From: Aquatica leii
Taxonomy: Eukaryota; Arthropoda; Insecta; Coleoptera; Lampyridae
NCBI GenBank assembly: GCA_035610365.1
Contig: CM069438.1
Coordinates: forward strand, 51,704,837 to 51,768,836
Length of the DNA stretch: 64,000 nucleotides
Direction of reading: 5' to 3'
A program made the translations under genes and the position numbers. Under the pieces are notes generated by a model. It was not told the origin of the DNA, made no database searches, and saw only the letters and a program-made list of their open reading frames with translations. This document shows, in pieces, positions 11,301-24,993 of this stretch (position 1 is its first letter; every line of letters starts with the position of its first letter).

Positions 11301-14300
11301 TAAAAAATCTTAGAAAAAACGACATTAGAAGCGTTTTTATACAGTTTTTCATAAAAATCTTAGAAAAAACGACGTAAAAGCGTTTTTATGCAGTTTCTCT
11401 AAAAATCTTAGAAAAAACGACGCAAAGCGTTTTTATGCAGTTTTTCACAAAAAATCTTAGAAAAAACGACGTAAAAGCGTTTTTATGCAGTTTTCATAAA
11501 AAATCTTAGAAAAAACGACGTAAAGCGTTTTTATGCAGTTTTTCATAAAATCTTACAAAAAACGACGTAAAAGCGTTTTTATGCAGTTTTTTCATAAAAA
11601 ATCTTAGAAAAAACCACGTAAAAGCGTTTTTATGCAGTTTTTTCATAAGAAAATCTTATAAAAACGACGTAAAAGCGTTTTTATGCAGTTTTTCATAAAA
11701 AATCTTAGAAAAAACGACGTAAAAGCGTTTTTATGCAGGATTTTTCATAAAAAACAACAGAAAAAACGACGTAAAAGCGTTTTTATGCAGTTTTTCATAA
11801 AAATCTTAGAAAAACGACGTAGAAGCGTTTTTATGCGGTTTTTCATAAAAATCTCCAGAAAAACGACGTAAAAGCGTTTTTATGCAGTTTTTCATAAAAT
11901 ATCTTAGAAAAAACGACGCAGCGTTTTTATGCAGTTTTCATAAAAATCTTAGAAAGAAACGACATCAAAGCTTGTTTTACTGCAGTTTTTCTGTAAAATC
12001 TTAGAAAAAACGACGTAAAAGCGTTTTTATGCAGTTTTTCATAAAAATCTTACAAAAAACGACGTAAAAGCGTTTTTATGCAGTTTTCATAAAAATCTTA
12101 GAAAAAACGACGTAAAAGCGTTTTTATGCAGTTTTTCATAAAAATCTTAGAAAAAACGACGTAAAGCGTTTTTATGCAGTTTTTCATAAAAAATCTTAGA
12201 AAAAACGACGTAAAAGCGTTTTTATACAGTTTTTCATAAAAATCTTAGAAAAAACGACGTAAAAAGCGTTTTTTATGCAGTTTTCATAAAAAATCTTAGA
12301 AAAACGACGTAAAAGCGTTTTATAAGCAGTTTTTCATAAAATCTTAGAAAAAACGACGTAAAGCGTTTTTATGCAGTTTTCATAAAATCTTAGAAAAGAA
12401 ACGACGTAAAAGCGTTTTTATGCAGTTTTTCATAAAAAAATCTTAGAAAAAACGACGTAAAGCGTTTTTTATGCAGTTTTTCATAAAAAATCTTAGAAAA
12501 ACGACGTAAAAGCGTTTTTATGCGGTTTTTCATAAAAAATAACTTAGAAAAAACCACGTAAAAGCGTTTTTATGCAGTTTTTTCATAAAATCTTAGAAAA
12601 AGCAGCCTTAGAAAACGTTTTTCTGCAGTTTTTCATAAAAAATCTTAGAAAAAACGACGTAAAAGCGTTTTTATGCAGATTTTTCATAAAGAAATCTTAG
12701 AAAAACGACGTAAAAGCGTTTTTATGCAGTTTTTCATAAAAATCTTAGAAAAACGACGTAAAAGCGTTTTTGTGCGGTTTTTCATAAAAATCTTAGAAAA
12801 AGCGACTTCAAAAGCGATTTTATGCCGGTTTCTTCCGCATAAAATCTTAGAACCAACCCGTAAAAGCGTTTTTATGCAGTTTTTCATAAAAAATCTTAGA
12901 AAAAACCACGTAAAAGCGTTTTTATGCAGTTTTTCATAAAAATCTTATAAAAACGACGTAGAAGCGATTTTATGCAGTTTTCATAAAATCTTAGAAAAAA
13001 CGACGTAAAAGCGTTTTTATGCGGTTTTTCATAAAACCTTTAGAAAAAACGACATGCCAGCGTTTTTGCGCAGTTTTTCATAAAAATCTTAGAAAAAACG
13101 ACGTAGAAGCGTTTTTATGCGGTTTTCATAAAAATCTCAGAAAAAACGACGTAAAAGCGTTTTTATGCAGTTTTTCATAAAATCTTAGAAAAACGACGTA
13201 AAAGCGTTTTTATGCAGTTTCATAAAAATCTTAGAAAAAACGACGCAAAAGCGTTTGCCTTGCAGTTTTTCACAAAATCTTAGAAAAACGACGTAAAAGC
13301 GTTTTTATGCAGTTTTTCATAAAAAATCTTAGAAAAACGACGTAAAAGCGTTTTTATGCAGTTTTTCATAAAATCTTACAAAAACGACGTAAAAGCGTTT
13401 TTATGCAGTTTTTCATAAAAATCTTAGAAAAACGACGTAAAAGCGTTTTTATGCAGTTTTCATGTAAAATCTTAAGAAAAAACCACGTAAAAAGCGTTTT
13501 TATGCAGTTTTTTCATAAAAAATCTTAGAAAAACGACGTAAAAGCGTTTTTATGCAGTTTCATAAAATCTTAGAAAAACCACGTAAAAGCGTTTTTATGC
13601 AGTTTTTTCATAAAATCTTAAAGAAAAAACCACGTAAAAGCGTTTTTATACAGGTTTTCATAAAATCTTATAAAAAACGACGTAAAGCGTTTTTATGCAG
13701 TTTTTCATAAAAAATCTTAGAAAAAACGACGTAAAAAGCGTTTTTATGCAGTTTTCATAAAATCTTACAAAAACGACGTAAAAGCGTTTTTATGCAGTTT
13801 TTCATAAAAATCTTAGAAAAAACGACGTAAAAGCGTTTTTATGCAGTTTTTCATAAAAAATCTTAGAAAAAACGACGTAAAAGCGTTTTTATGCAGTTTT
13901 CATAAAAATCTTAGAAAAACGACGTAAAAGCGTTTTTATGCAGTTTTTCTGCATAAAATCATAGAAAAAGCAGCGTAAAAGCGTTTTTATGCAGTTTTTC
14001 ATAAAATCTTAGAAAAAACGCGGCGTAAAAGCGTTTTTTATGCAGTTTTTCATAAAATCTTAGAAAAACGACGTAAAAGCGTTTTTATGCAGTTTTCATA
14101 AAATCTTAAGAAAAAACGACGTAAAAGCGTTTTTATGCAGTTTTTCATAAAAAATCTTAGAAAAAACGACGTAAAAGCGTTTTTATGCAGTTTTCATAAA
14201 AATCTTAGAAAAAACGACGTAAAAGCGTTTTTATGCAGTTTTTCATAAAAATCTTAGAAAAAACCACGTAAAAGCGTTTTTATGCACGGTTTTCATAAAA

Positions 14301-16980
14301 AATCTTAGAAAAACGACGTAAAAGCGTTTTTATGCAGTTTTTCATAAAATCTTAGAAAAAACGACGTAAAAGCGTTTTTATGCAGTTTTTTCATAAAAAT
14401 CTGAAAAAAACACGACGTAAAAGCGTTTTTATGCAGTTTTTCATAAAATCTTAGAAAAAAACGACGTAAAAGCGTTTTTATGCAGTTTTTCATAAAAATC
14501 TTACAAAAACGACGTAAAAGCGTTTTTATGCAGTTTTTCATAAAAATCTTAGAAAAACGACGTAAAAGCGTTTTTATGCAGTTTTTCATAAAATCTTAGA
14601 AAAACGACGTAAAAGCGTTTTTATGCAGTTTTTCATAAAATCTGAAAAAAACGACGTAAAAGCGTTTTTATGCAGTTTTTCATAAAATCTTAGAAAAACG
14701 ACGTAAAAGCGTTTTTTATGCAGTTTTTCATAAAATCTTAGAAAAACGACGTAAAAGCGTTTTTATGCAGTTTTTCATAAAATCTTAGAAAAAACGACGT
14801 AAAAGCGTTTTTATGCAGTTTTTCATAAAAATCTTAGAAAAAACGACGTAAAAGCGTTTTTATGTGATTTTTCATAAAATCTTAGAAAAAACGACGTAAA
14901 AGCGTTTTTATGCAGTTTTTCATAAAATCTTAGAAAAAACGACGTAAAAGCGTTTTTATGCAATTTTCATAAAAAAATCTTAGAAAAAACGACGTAAAAG
15001 CGTTTTTATGCAGTTTTTCATAAAATCTTAGAAAAAACGACGTAAAAGCGTTTTTATGCAGTTTTTCATAAAAAATCTTAGAAAAAACGACCTGTAAGCG
15101 TTTTTATGCAGGTTTTCATAAAAAATCTTAGAAAAAACGACGTAAAAGCGTTTTTATGCAGTTTTTCATAAAAAATCTTAGAAAAACGACGTAAAAGCGT
15201 TTTTATGCAGTTTTTCATAAAAATCTTAGAAAAACGACGTAAAGCGTTTTTATGCAGTTTTTCATAAAATCTTGAAAAAACGACGTAAAAGCGTTTTTAT
15301 GCGGTTTTTCATAAAATCTTACAAAAACGACGTAAAAAGCGTTTTTATGCAGTTTTTCATAAAATCTTAGAAAAAACGACGTAAAAGCGTTTTTATGCAG
15401 TTTTCATAAAATCTTAGAAAAAACGACGGGCGATTTTTATGCAGGTTTTCATAAAAAATCTTAGAAAAACGGGCGCTAAAGCGTTTTTATGCAGTTTTTC
15501 ATGAAAAATCTTAGAAAAACGACGTAAAAGCGTTTTTATACAGTTTTTCATAAAATCTTAGAAAAAACGACGTAAAGAAAGCGTTTTTATGCAGTTTTTC
15601 ATAAAAATCTTAGAAAAAATGACGTAAAAGCGTTTTTCTGTGTTTTCATAAAAATCTTAGAAAAAACGACGTAAAGCGCGTTTTTATGCAGTTTTTCATA
15701 AAAATCTTAGAAAAAACGACGTAAAGCGTTTTTATGCAGTTTTCATAAAATCTTAGAAAAAACGACGTAAAAGCGTTTTTATGCAGTTTTTCATAAAAAT
15801 CTTAGACAAACGACGTAAAAGCGTTTTTATGCAGTTTTTCATAAAAATCTTAGAAAAAACGACGTAAAAGCGTTTTTATGCAGTTTTTTCATAAAAAAAT
15901 CTTAGAAAAACCACGTAAAAGCGTTTTTATGCAGTTTTTCATAAAATCTTAGAAAAACGACGTAAAAGCGTTTTTATGCAGTTTTCATAAAAATCTTAGA
16001 AAAAACGACGTAAAAGCGTTTTTATGCAGTTTTTCATAAAAAAATCTTAGAAAAAACGACGTAAAAGCGTTTTTATGCAGTTTTTCATAAAATCTTAGAA
16101 AAAACGACGTAAAAGCGTTTTTATGCAGTTTTTCATAAAATCTTACAAAAAACGACATGCAAAAGCGTTTTTATGCAGTTTTTCATAAAAAGTCTTAGAA
16201 AAAACCACGTAAAAGCGACTTGTGCAGTTTTTTCATAAAAATCTTAGATAAAACGACGTAAAAGCGTTTTTATGCAGTTTTCATAAAAATCTTAGAAAAA
16301 ACGACGTAAAAGCGTTTTTATGCAGTTTTTCGCAAAAATCTTAGAAAAAACGACGTAAAAGCGTTTTTATGCGGATTTTTCATAAAAAATCTTAGAAAAA
16401 ACAGCGTAAAAGCGTTTTTATGCAGTTTTCATGATCTCAGAAAAAACGACGTAAAAGCGCATACTGATTTTTCATAAAAAATCTTAGAAAAACGACGCAA
16501 AGCGTTTTTATGCAGTTTTTTCATAAAAATCTTAGAAAAAACGACGTAAAAGCGCGTTTTATGCAGTTTTTCATAAAAATCTTACAAAAAACGACGTAAA
16601 AGCGTTTTTGTGCAGTTTTCATAAAATCTTAGAAAAACGACGTAAAAGCGTTTTTATGCAGTTTTTCATAAAATCTTAGAAAAAAACAGCGACGTGCATC
16701 AGCGTTTTTTATGCAGTTTTTTTCATAAAAATCTTAGAAAAACGACGTAAAAGCGCGTTTTATGCAGTTTTTCATAAAAAATCTTAGAAAAACGACGTAA
16801 AAGCGTTTTTATGCAGTTTTTCATAAAAATCTTATAAAAAAACGACGTAGAAGCGTTTTTATGCAGTTTTTCATAAAAATCTTAGAAAAAACGACGTAAA
16901 AGCGTTTTTATGCAGTTTTTCATAAAAAATCTTAGAAAAAACGACGTAAAAGCGTTTTTATGCAGTTTTTCATAAAAATC
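11300..16980 (+). repeat. Transitional satellite block with sporadic C40 and CCA variants
   Basis: A5 monomers dominate. Position 40 changes from G to C (TCTTAC before the A tract) in scattered monomers from about 11,545 onward, for example near 12,045 and 13,370. Another shared change replaces CGACG by CCACG at the monomer junction (near 11,612, 12,553, 13,485, 13,578 and 13,630). Early forms of the downstream cassette appear at about 11,818-11,930 and 13,102-13,280. Private indels are moderately common. Confidence 0.82.
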
Positions 16981-16992
16981 TTAGAAAAACGA

Positions 16993-17130
16993 CGTAGAAG
17001 CGTTTTTATGCAGTTTTTCATAAAAAATCTCAGAAAAAACGACGTAAAAGCGTTTTTATGCAGTTTCATAAAAATCTTAGAAAAACGACGCAAAGCGTTT
17101 TTATGCAGGATTTCATACAAAATCTTAGAA
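16993..17130 (+). repeat. Four-monomer cassette, early copy
   Basis: The cassette is an ordered set of variants. A G5 monomer ends in CTCAG (T38 to C). An ordinary monomer follows. The next begins CGCAAAGCG (T3 to C), and in fuller copies the second T tract is followed by CACAAAATC (T29 to C). This copy has G5 at 16,993, CTCAG near 17,030, CGCAAAGCG near 17,089 and a modified CATACAAAATC near 17,115. A second copy at 17,334-17,470 has the same order and adds G18 to A (TATACAG). Confidence 0.75.
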
Positions 17131-18631
17131 AAAACGACGTAAAAGCGTTTTTATGCAGTTTTTCATAAAAAATCTTAGAACAAACGACGTAAAAGCGTTT
17201 TTATGCAGTTTTCATAAAATCTTACAAAAAACGACGTAAAAGCGTTTTTATGCAGTTTTTCATAAAAATCTTACAAAAACGACGTAAAAGCGTTTTTATG
17301 CAGTTTTCATAAAAATCTTTAAGAAAAAAACGACGTAGAAGCGTTTTTATACAGTTTTTCGCAAAATCTCAGAAAAACGACGTAAAAGCGTTTTTATGCA
17401 GTTTTTCATAAAAATCTTAGAAAAACGACGCAAAGCGTTTTTATGCAGTTTTTTCACCAAAAATCTTAGAAAAACGACGTAAAAAGCGTTTTTTTATGCA
17501 GTTTTCATAAAATCTTACAAAAAACGACGTAAAAGCGTTTTTATGCAGTTTTTCATAAAATCTTAGAAAAACGACGTAAAAGCGTTTTTATGCAGTTTTT
17601 TCTAAAAAATCTCAGAAAAAACGACGTAAAAGCGTTTTTATGCGGTTTACTATAAAAATCTTACAAAAACGACGTAAAAGCGTTTTTATGCAGTTTTTCA
17701 TAAAAAATCTTAGAAAAACGACATCAAAAGCGTTTCTTTGCAGTTTTCATAAAAATCTTAGAAAAACGACGTAAAAGCGTTTTTATGCAGTTTTTCATAA
17801 AATCTTAGAAAAAACGACGTAAAAGCGTTTTTATGCAGTTTTTCATAAAATCTTAGAAAAACGACGTAGAAGCGCGTTTTATGCGGTTTTTCATAAAAAT
17901 CTCAGAAAAACGACGTAAAAGCGTTTTTATGCAGTTTTTCATAAAATCTTAGAAAAACGACGCAAAAGCGTTTTTATGCAGTTTTTCATAAAATCTTTAG
18001 AAAAAACGACGTAAAAGCGTTTTTATGCAGTTTTTCATAAAATACACAAAAAAAACGACGTAAAAGCGTTTTTATGCAGTTTTTCATAAAAATCTTAGAA
18101 AAAACGACGTAATGGCGTTTTATGCAGTTTTCATAATCAAGAAAAACGACGAAGCGTTTTTATGCAGTTTTTCATAAAATCTTATAAAAAACGACGTAGA
18201 AGCGTTTTTATGCAGTTTTTTCATAAAATCCTTATAAAAAACGACGTAAAAGCGTTTTTATGCAGTTTTTCATAAAAATCTTAGAAAAAACGACGTAAAA
18301 AGCGTTTTTATGCAGTTTTTCATAAAAATCTTATAAAAACGACGTAGAAGCGTTTTTATGCAGTTTTTCATAAAAATCTTAGAAAAACGACGTAAAAGCG
18401 TTTTTATGCAGTTTTTCATAAAAAATCTTAGAAAAAACGACGTAAAAGCGTTTTTTATGCAGTTTCATAAAAAATCTTAGAAAAAACGACGTAAAGCGTT
18501 TTTATGCAGTTTTTCATAAAAATCTTAGAAAAACGACGTAAAGCGTTTTTATGCAGTTTTTCATAAAATCTTAGAAAAAACGACGTAAAAGCGTTTTTAT
18601 GCAGTTTTCATAAAATCTTAGAAAAAACGAC

Positions 18632-18766
18632 GTAGAAGCGTTTTTATGCAGTTTTTCATAAAAATCTCAGAAAAAACGACATAAAAGCGTTTTTATGCAG
18701 TTTCATAAAAAATCTTAGAAAAAAACGACGCAAAAGCGTTTTTATACAGTTTTCACAAAATCTTAG
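18632..18766 (+). repeat. Four-monomer cassette copy
   Basis: G5 is at 18,632, CTCAG near 18,665, a CGCAAAAGCG monomer near 18,728, then TATACAG with CACAAAATC near 18,745-18,760. A weaker copy at 17,867-17,997 and another at 19,407-19,540 keep the order G5, CTCAG, ordinary, CGC, with private changes. TATACAG changes place among copies: here it is on the last monomer, in others on the first. Confidence 0.7.
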
Positions 18767-21487
18767 AAAAAACGACGTAAAAGCGTTTTTATGCAGTTTT
18801 TCATAAAATATCTTACAAAAAACGACGTAAAAAGCGTTTTTATGCAGTTTTTCATAAAAATCTTACAAAAAACGACGTAAAGAAAGCGTTTTTATGCAGT
18901 TTTTCATAATAAATCTTACAAAAACGACGTAAAAGCGTTTTTATGCAGTTTTCATAAAATCTTACAAAAACGACGTAAAAGCGTTTTTATGCAGTTTTCA
19001 TAAAATCTTACAAAAACGACGTAAAAGCGTTTTTTATGCAGTTTTTCATAAAATCTTACAAAAACGACGTAAAAGCGTTTTTATGCACGTTTCATAAAAA
19101 TCTTACAAAAACGACGTAAAAGCGTTTTTATGCAGTTTCATAAAAATCTTACAAAAAACGACGTAAAAGCGTTTTTATGCGGTTTTTCATAAAAATCTTG
19201 AAAAAACGACATTAAAGCGTTTTTATGCAGTTTTTCATAAAAAATCTTATAAAAACGACGTAGAAGCGTTTTTATGCAGTTTTCATAATAAAAAATCTTA
19301 GAAAAAAACGACGTAAAAGCGTTTTTATGCAGTTTTTCATAAAAAATCTTAGAAAAACGACGTAAAGCGTTTTTATGTTTTTCATAAAATCTTAGAAAAA
19401 ACGACGTAGAAGCGTTTTTATGCAGTTTTTCATAAAATCTCTCAGAAAAAACGACGTAAAAGCGTTTTTGTACGGTTTTTCATAAAAATCTTAGAAAAAA
19501 TAGCGCAAAGCGTTTTTATGCAGTTTTTCATACAAAATCTTGAAAAAAACGACGTAAAAGCGTTTTTATGCAGTTTTTCATAAAATCTTACAAAAACGAC
19601 GTAAAAGCGTTTTTATGCAGTTTTTCATAAAAATCTTACAAAAACGACGTAAAAGCGTTTTTATGCAGTTTTCATAAAAAATCTTACAAAAACGACGTAA
19701 AAGCGTTTTTATGCAGTTTTTCATAAAAATCTTAGAAAAAACGACGTAAAAGCGTTTTTATACAGTTTTTCATAAAAAATCTCAGAAAAAACGACGTAAA
19801 AGCGTTTTCTTGCAGTTTTTCATAAAAAATCTTAGAAAAAACGACGTAATAGCGTTTTTATGCAGTTTTTTCACAAAATCTTAGAAAAAACGACATCAAA
19901 GACGTTTTTGTAACAGTTTCCTCATAAAAATCTTACAAAAACGACGTAAAAGCGTTTTTATGCAGTTTTTCATAAAAATCTTAGAAAAACGACGTAAAAG
20001 CGTTTTTATGCAGTTTTTCGCAAAATCTCAAAGCGACAATAGTAGAGCGTTTTTATGCGGTTTTGTAAAATCTTACAAAAAACAGCGGCAAAAGCGTTTT
20101 TATGCGGTTTTTCATAAAAATCTGAGAAAAAACGACGTAAAAGCACGTTTTTATACTGATTTTTCATAAAATCTTAGAAAAACGACGTAAAAGCGTTTTT
20201 ATGCAGTTTTCATCATAAAATCTTAGAAAAAACGACGTAAAAGCGTTTTTATCTCCAGTTTTTCATAAAAATCTTAGAAAAACGACGCGCAGGCATTTTA
20301 TGTGCAGTTTTACTTAAATCAGAAAAAACAGCAATAAAGCGTTTTTCTGCAGTTTTTCATAAAAATCTTAGAAAAAAACGACGCATGAGCGTTCCTATAC
20401 GGATTTTTCACAAAAAATCTTAGAAAAACGACGTAAAAGCGTTTTTATGCAGTTTTCTGTAAAAATCTTACAAAAACGACATACAAAGCGTTTTTGTGGA
20501 GTTTTTCATAAAATCTTAGAAAAAACGACGTAATGGCGTTTTTATTAAGTTTTTCAAAAAATCTTAGAAAAAACGACGTAGAAGCGTTTTTATGCAGTTT
20601 TTCATAAAAAATCCTTTCAAAAAACGACGTAAAACCGTTTTTATGCAGTTTTTCATAAAATCTTAGAATAAACGACATAGAAGCGTTTTTATACAGGTTT
20701 TCATAAAATCTTAGAAAAACGACGTAAAAGCGTTTTTGTGCAGTTTTCATAAAATCTTATAAAAAACGACGTAAGAAGCGTTTTTATGCAATTTACTTAA
20801 AAATCTTAGAAAAAACAGCGTAAAAGCGTTTTTATGCAGTTTTTCCTTAAAATCTTCGAAAAAAACAATAAAGCGTTTTTATGCAGTTTTTCATAAAAAT
20901 CTTAGAAAAAACGACGTAAAGCGTTTTTATGCGGTTTTCATAAAAATCTCAGAAAAACGACCATCAAAAGCGCGTTTCTGCGGTTTTTCATAAAAATCTT
21001 AGAAAAAACGACGCAAAGCGTTTTTATGCAGTTTTTCTACCAAAATCTTAGAAAAAACGACGTAAAAGCGTTTTTATGCAGTTTTTCATAAAAATCTTAC
21101 AAAACGACGTAAAAGCGTTTTTATGCAGTTTCATAAAATCTTACAAAAACGACGTAAAAGCGTTTTTATGCAGTTTCATAAAAATCTTACAAAAAACGAC
21201 GTAAAGCGTTTTTATGCAGTTTCATAAGAATCTTACAAAAACGACGTAAAAGCGTTTTTATGCAGTTTTTCACTAAATCTTACAAAAACGACGTAAAAGC
21301 GTTTTTATGCAGTTTTCATAAAAAATCTTAGAAACAACGACGTAAAAGCGTTTTTATGCAGTTTTTCATAAAATCTTGCAAAAAACGACGTAAAGCGCGT
21401 TTTTATGCGGTTTTTCATAAAATCTTAGAAAAAACGACGTAAAAGCGTTTTTATGCAGTTTTTCATAAAAATCTTAGAAAAAACGAC

Positions 21488-21630
21488 GTAGAAGCGTTTT
21501 TATGTAGTTTTTCTCAAAATCTCAGAAAAAACGACGTAAAAGCGTTTTTATACAGTTTTTCATAAAAAATCTTAGAAAAACGACGCAAAAAAGCGTTTTT
21601 ATGCAGTTTTTCACAAAATCTTAGAAAAAC
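21488..21630 (+). repeat. Four-monomer cassette copy
   Basis: G5 lies at 21,488 with ATGTAG and CTCAG on the same monomer, TATACAG on the second near 21,550, CGCAAAA near 21,583, and CACAAAATC near 21,612. It is followed by ordinary and then C40 monomers. This matches the arrangement elsewhere in the block: one cassette, then a variable run of C40 units. Confidence 0.75.
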
Positions 21631-22205
21631 GACGTAAAAGCGTTTTTATGCAGTTTTTCATAAAATCTTAGACAAACGACGTAAAAGCGACTTATGCAGT
21701 TTTTCATAAAAAATCTTACAAAAACGACGTAAAAGCGTTTTTATGCAGTTTTTCATAAAATCTTACAAAAACGACGTAAAAGCGTTTTTATGCGGTTTTC
21801 TCATAAAAAATCTTAGAAAAACGACGTAAAAGCGTTTTTCTGCAGTTTTTCATAAAAATCTTTACAAAAACGACGTAAAAGCGTTTTTATGCAGGTTTTC
21901 ATAAAAATCTTACAAAAAACGACGTAAAAGCGTTTTTATGCAGTTTTCATAAAAATCTTACAAAACGACGTAAAAGCGTTTTTATGCAGTTTTTCATAAA
22001 AAATCTTACAAAAAACGACGTAAAAGCGTTTTTTATGCAGTTTTCATAAAATCTTACAAAACGACGTAAAAGCGTTTTTATGCAGTTTTTCGCAAAATCT
22101 TAGAACAGCGTACGTAAAGCGTTTTTATGCAGTTTTTCATAAAATCTTACAAAAACGACGTAAAGCGTTTTTATGCAGTTTTTCATAAAATCTTAGAAAA
22201 ACGAC

Positions 22206-23400
22206 GTAGAAGCGTTTTTATACAGTTTTTCATAAAAAAATCTCAGAAAAAACGACGTAAAAGCGTTTTTATGCGGTTTTTCATAAAAATCTTAGAAAAA
22301 ACGACCTGAAAGCGTTTTTATACAGTTTTTTCACAAAATCTTAGAAAAACGACGTAAAAGCGTTTTTATGCAGTTTCGCATAAAATCTTACAAAAAACGA
22401 CGTAAAGCGTTTTTATACGATTTTCATAAAATCTTAGAAAAACGACGTAAAAGCGTTTTTATGCAGTTTTCATAAAATCTTACAAAAAACGACGTAAAAG
22501 CGTTTTTATGCAGTTTTTCATAAAAAATCTTACAAAAACGACGTAAAAGCGTTTTTATGCAGTTTTTCATAAAAATCTTACAAAAAACGACGTAAAAGCG
22601 TTTTTATGCAGTTTTCATAAAAAATCTTACAAAAACGACGTAAAAGCGTTTTTATGCGGATTTTTTCATAAAAATCTTACAAAACGACGTAAAAGCGTTT
22701 TTATGCAGTTTCTGTAAAATCTTAGAACAACGGTAATAAAAGCGTTTTTATGCAGTTTTTCATAAAATCTTACAAAAAACGACGTAAAAGCGTTTTTATG
22801 CAGTTTTTCATAAAAATCTTACAAAACGACGTAAAAGCGTTTTTATGCAGTTTTTCATAAAAATCTTAGAAAAAACGACGTAGAAGCGTTTTTATACAGT
22901 TTTTCATAAAAATCTTAGAAAAACTGTAAAAGCGTTTGCCTGGTTTTTCATAAAAAATCTTAGAAAAACGACGCAAAGCGTTTTTATGCAGTTTTTCATA
23001 AAATCTTAGAAAAAACGACGTAAAAGCGTTTTTATGCAGTTTTTCATAAAAATCTTACAAAAACGACATGCAGCGTTTTTATGCGGTTTTTCATAAAATC
23101 TTACAAAAAACGACGTAAAAGCGTTTTTTATGCAGTTTTTCATAAAAAATCTTACAAAAAACGACGTAAAAGCGTTTTTATACGGTTTTTCATAAAAAAT
23201 CTTACAAAAACGACGTAAAAGCGTTTTTATGCGGTTTTTCATAAAAATCTTAGAAAAACGACGTAGAAGCGTTTTTATACAGTTTCATAAAAAATCTCAG
23301 AAAAAACGACGTAAAAGCGTTTTTATGCAGTTTTTCGCAAAAATCTTAGAAAAACGACGCAAAGCGTTTTTATGCGGATTTTTCACAAAAATCTTAGAAA
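22206..23400 (+). repeat. Three successive cassette copies with C40 runs between
   Basis: Cassettes start at about 22,206, 22,880 and 23,263, about 675 and 385 bp apart. The first has G5, TATACAG and CTCAG, then an ordinary unit, then a damaged junction (CGACCTG) with TATACAG and CACAAAATC. The second keeps G5, TATACAG and the CGCAAAGCG unit but has a damaged second monomer near 22,925-22,950. The third has every marker: G5, TATACAG, CTCAG, CGCAAAGCG and CACAAAAATC. C40 monomers fill the intervals between the first and second and between the second and third. Confidence 0.75.
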
Positions 23401-23741
23401 AACGACGTAAAAGCGTTTTTATGCAGTTTTTCATAAAATCTTACAAAAACGACGTAAAAGCGTTTTTATGCAGTTTTTCATAAAATCTTACAAAAACGAC
23501 GTAAAAGCGTTTTTCTTCAGTTTTTCATAAAATCTTACAAAAACGACGTAAAAGCGTTTTTATGCGGTTTTTTTCATAAAATCTTACAAAAACGACGTAA
23601 AAGCGTTTTTATGCGGTTTTTCATAAAATCTTACAAAAACGACGTAAAAGCGTTTTTATGCAGTTTTTCATAAAATCTTAGACAAACGACGTAAAAGCGT
23701 TTTTATGCAGTTTTTTCATAAAAAATCTTAGAAAAAACGAC

Positions 23742-23980
23742 GTAGAAGCGTTTTTATGCAGTTTTTTCATAAAAAATCTCAGAAAAAACGACGTAAAAGC
23801 GTTTTTATGCAGTTTTTTCATAAAAAATCTTAGAAAAAACGACGCAAAAGCGTCTTTAGGCAGGTTTTTCATAAAAATCTCAGAAAAAACGACGTAAAAG
23901 CGTTTTTATGCAGTTTTCATAAAATCTTAGAAAAAACGACGCAAAAGCGTTTTTATGCAGTTTTTCACAAAATCTTAGAA
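23742..23980 (+). repeat. Doubled cassette copy
   Basis: The order G5, CTCAG, ordinary, CGC is followed at once by a second CTCAG (near 23,879) and a second CGCAAAAGCG (near 23,940) with CACAAAATC. This looks like a cassette internally duplicated by two monomers. Several of its monomers are the 51-bp form with six-base tracts. Confidence 0.68.
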
Positions 23981-24993
23981 AAAACAACGTATGTTTTTAT
24001 GCAGTTTTCCATAAAAAATCTTACAAAAAACGACGTAAAAGCGTTTTTATGCAGTTTTTCATAAAATCTTAGAACAAACGACGTAAAAGCGTTTTTTATG
24101 CAGTTTTCATAAAATCACTTACAAAAACGACGTAAAAGCGTTTTTATGCAGTTTTTCATAAAATCTTACAAAAACGACGTAAAAGCGTTTTTATGCAGTT
24201 TTTCATAAAATCTTACAAAAACGACGTAAAAGCGTTTTTATGTAGTTTTTCATAAAATCTTACAAAAACGACGTAAAAGCGTTTTTATGCAGTTTTTCAT
24301 AAAAAATCTTACAAAAACGACGTAAAAGCGTTTTACATGCAGTTTTTCATAAAAATCTTACAAAAAACGACGTAAAAGCGTTTTTATGCAGTTTTCATAA
24401 AAATCTTACAAAAAACGACGTAAAAGCGTTTTTATGCAGTTTTCATAAAAATCTTCAAAACGACGTAAAAGCGTTTTTATGCAGTTTTTCATAAAAATCT
24501 TACAAAAACGGCGTAAAGCGTTTTTATGCAGTTTTCATAAAAATCTTACAAAAACGACGTAAAAGCGTTTTTATGCAGTTTTTCATAAAAAATCTTAGAA
24601 AAAACGACGTAAACGTTTATACGGTTTTCGCCAAAATCTCCAGAAAAACGACGTAAAAAGCGTTTTTATGCAGTTTTCATAAAAATCTTAGAAAAAACGA
24701 CGCAAAGCGTTTTTATGCAGTTTTTCATACAAAATCTTAGAAAAAACGACGTAAAAGCGTTTTTATGCAGTTTTCATAAAATCTTACAAAAACGACGTAA
24801 AAGCGTTTTTATGCGAGTTTTTCATAAAAAATCTTAGACAAAACGACGTAAAAGCGTTTTTATGCAGTTTTTCATAAAAATCTTACAAAAAACGACGTAA
24901 AAGCGTTTTTATGCAGTTTTTCATAAAAAATCTTACAAAAACGACGTAAAAGCGTTTTTATGCAGTTTTTCATAAAGATCTTAGAAAAAACGA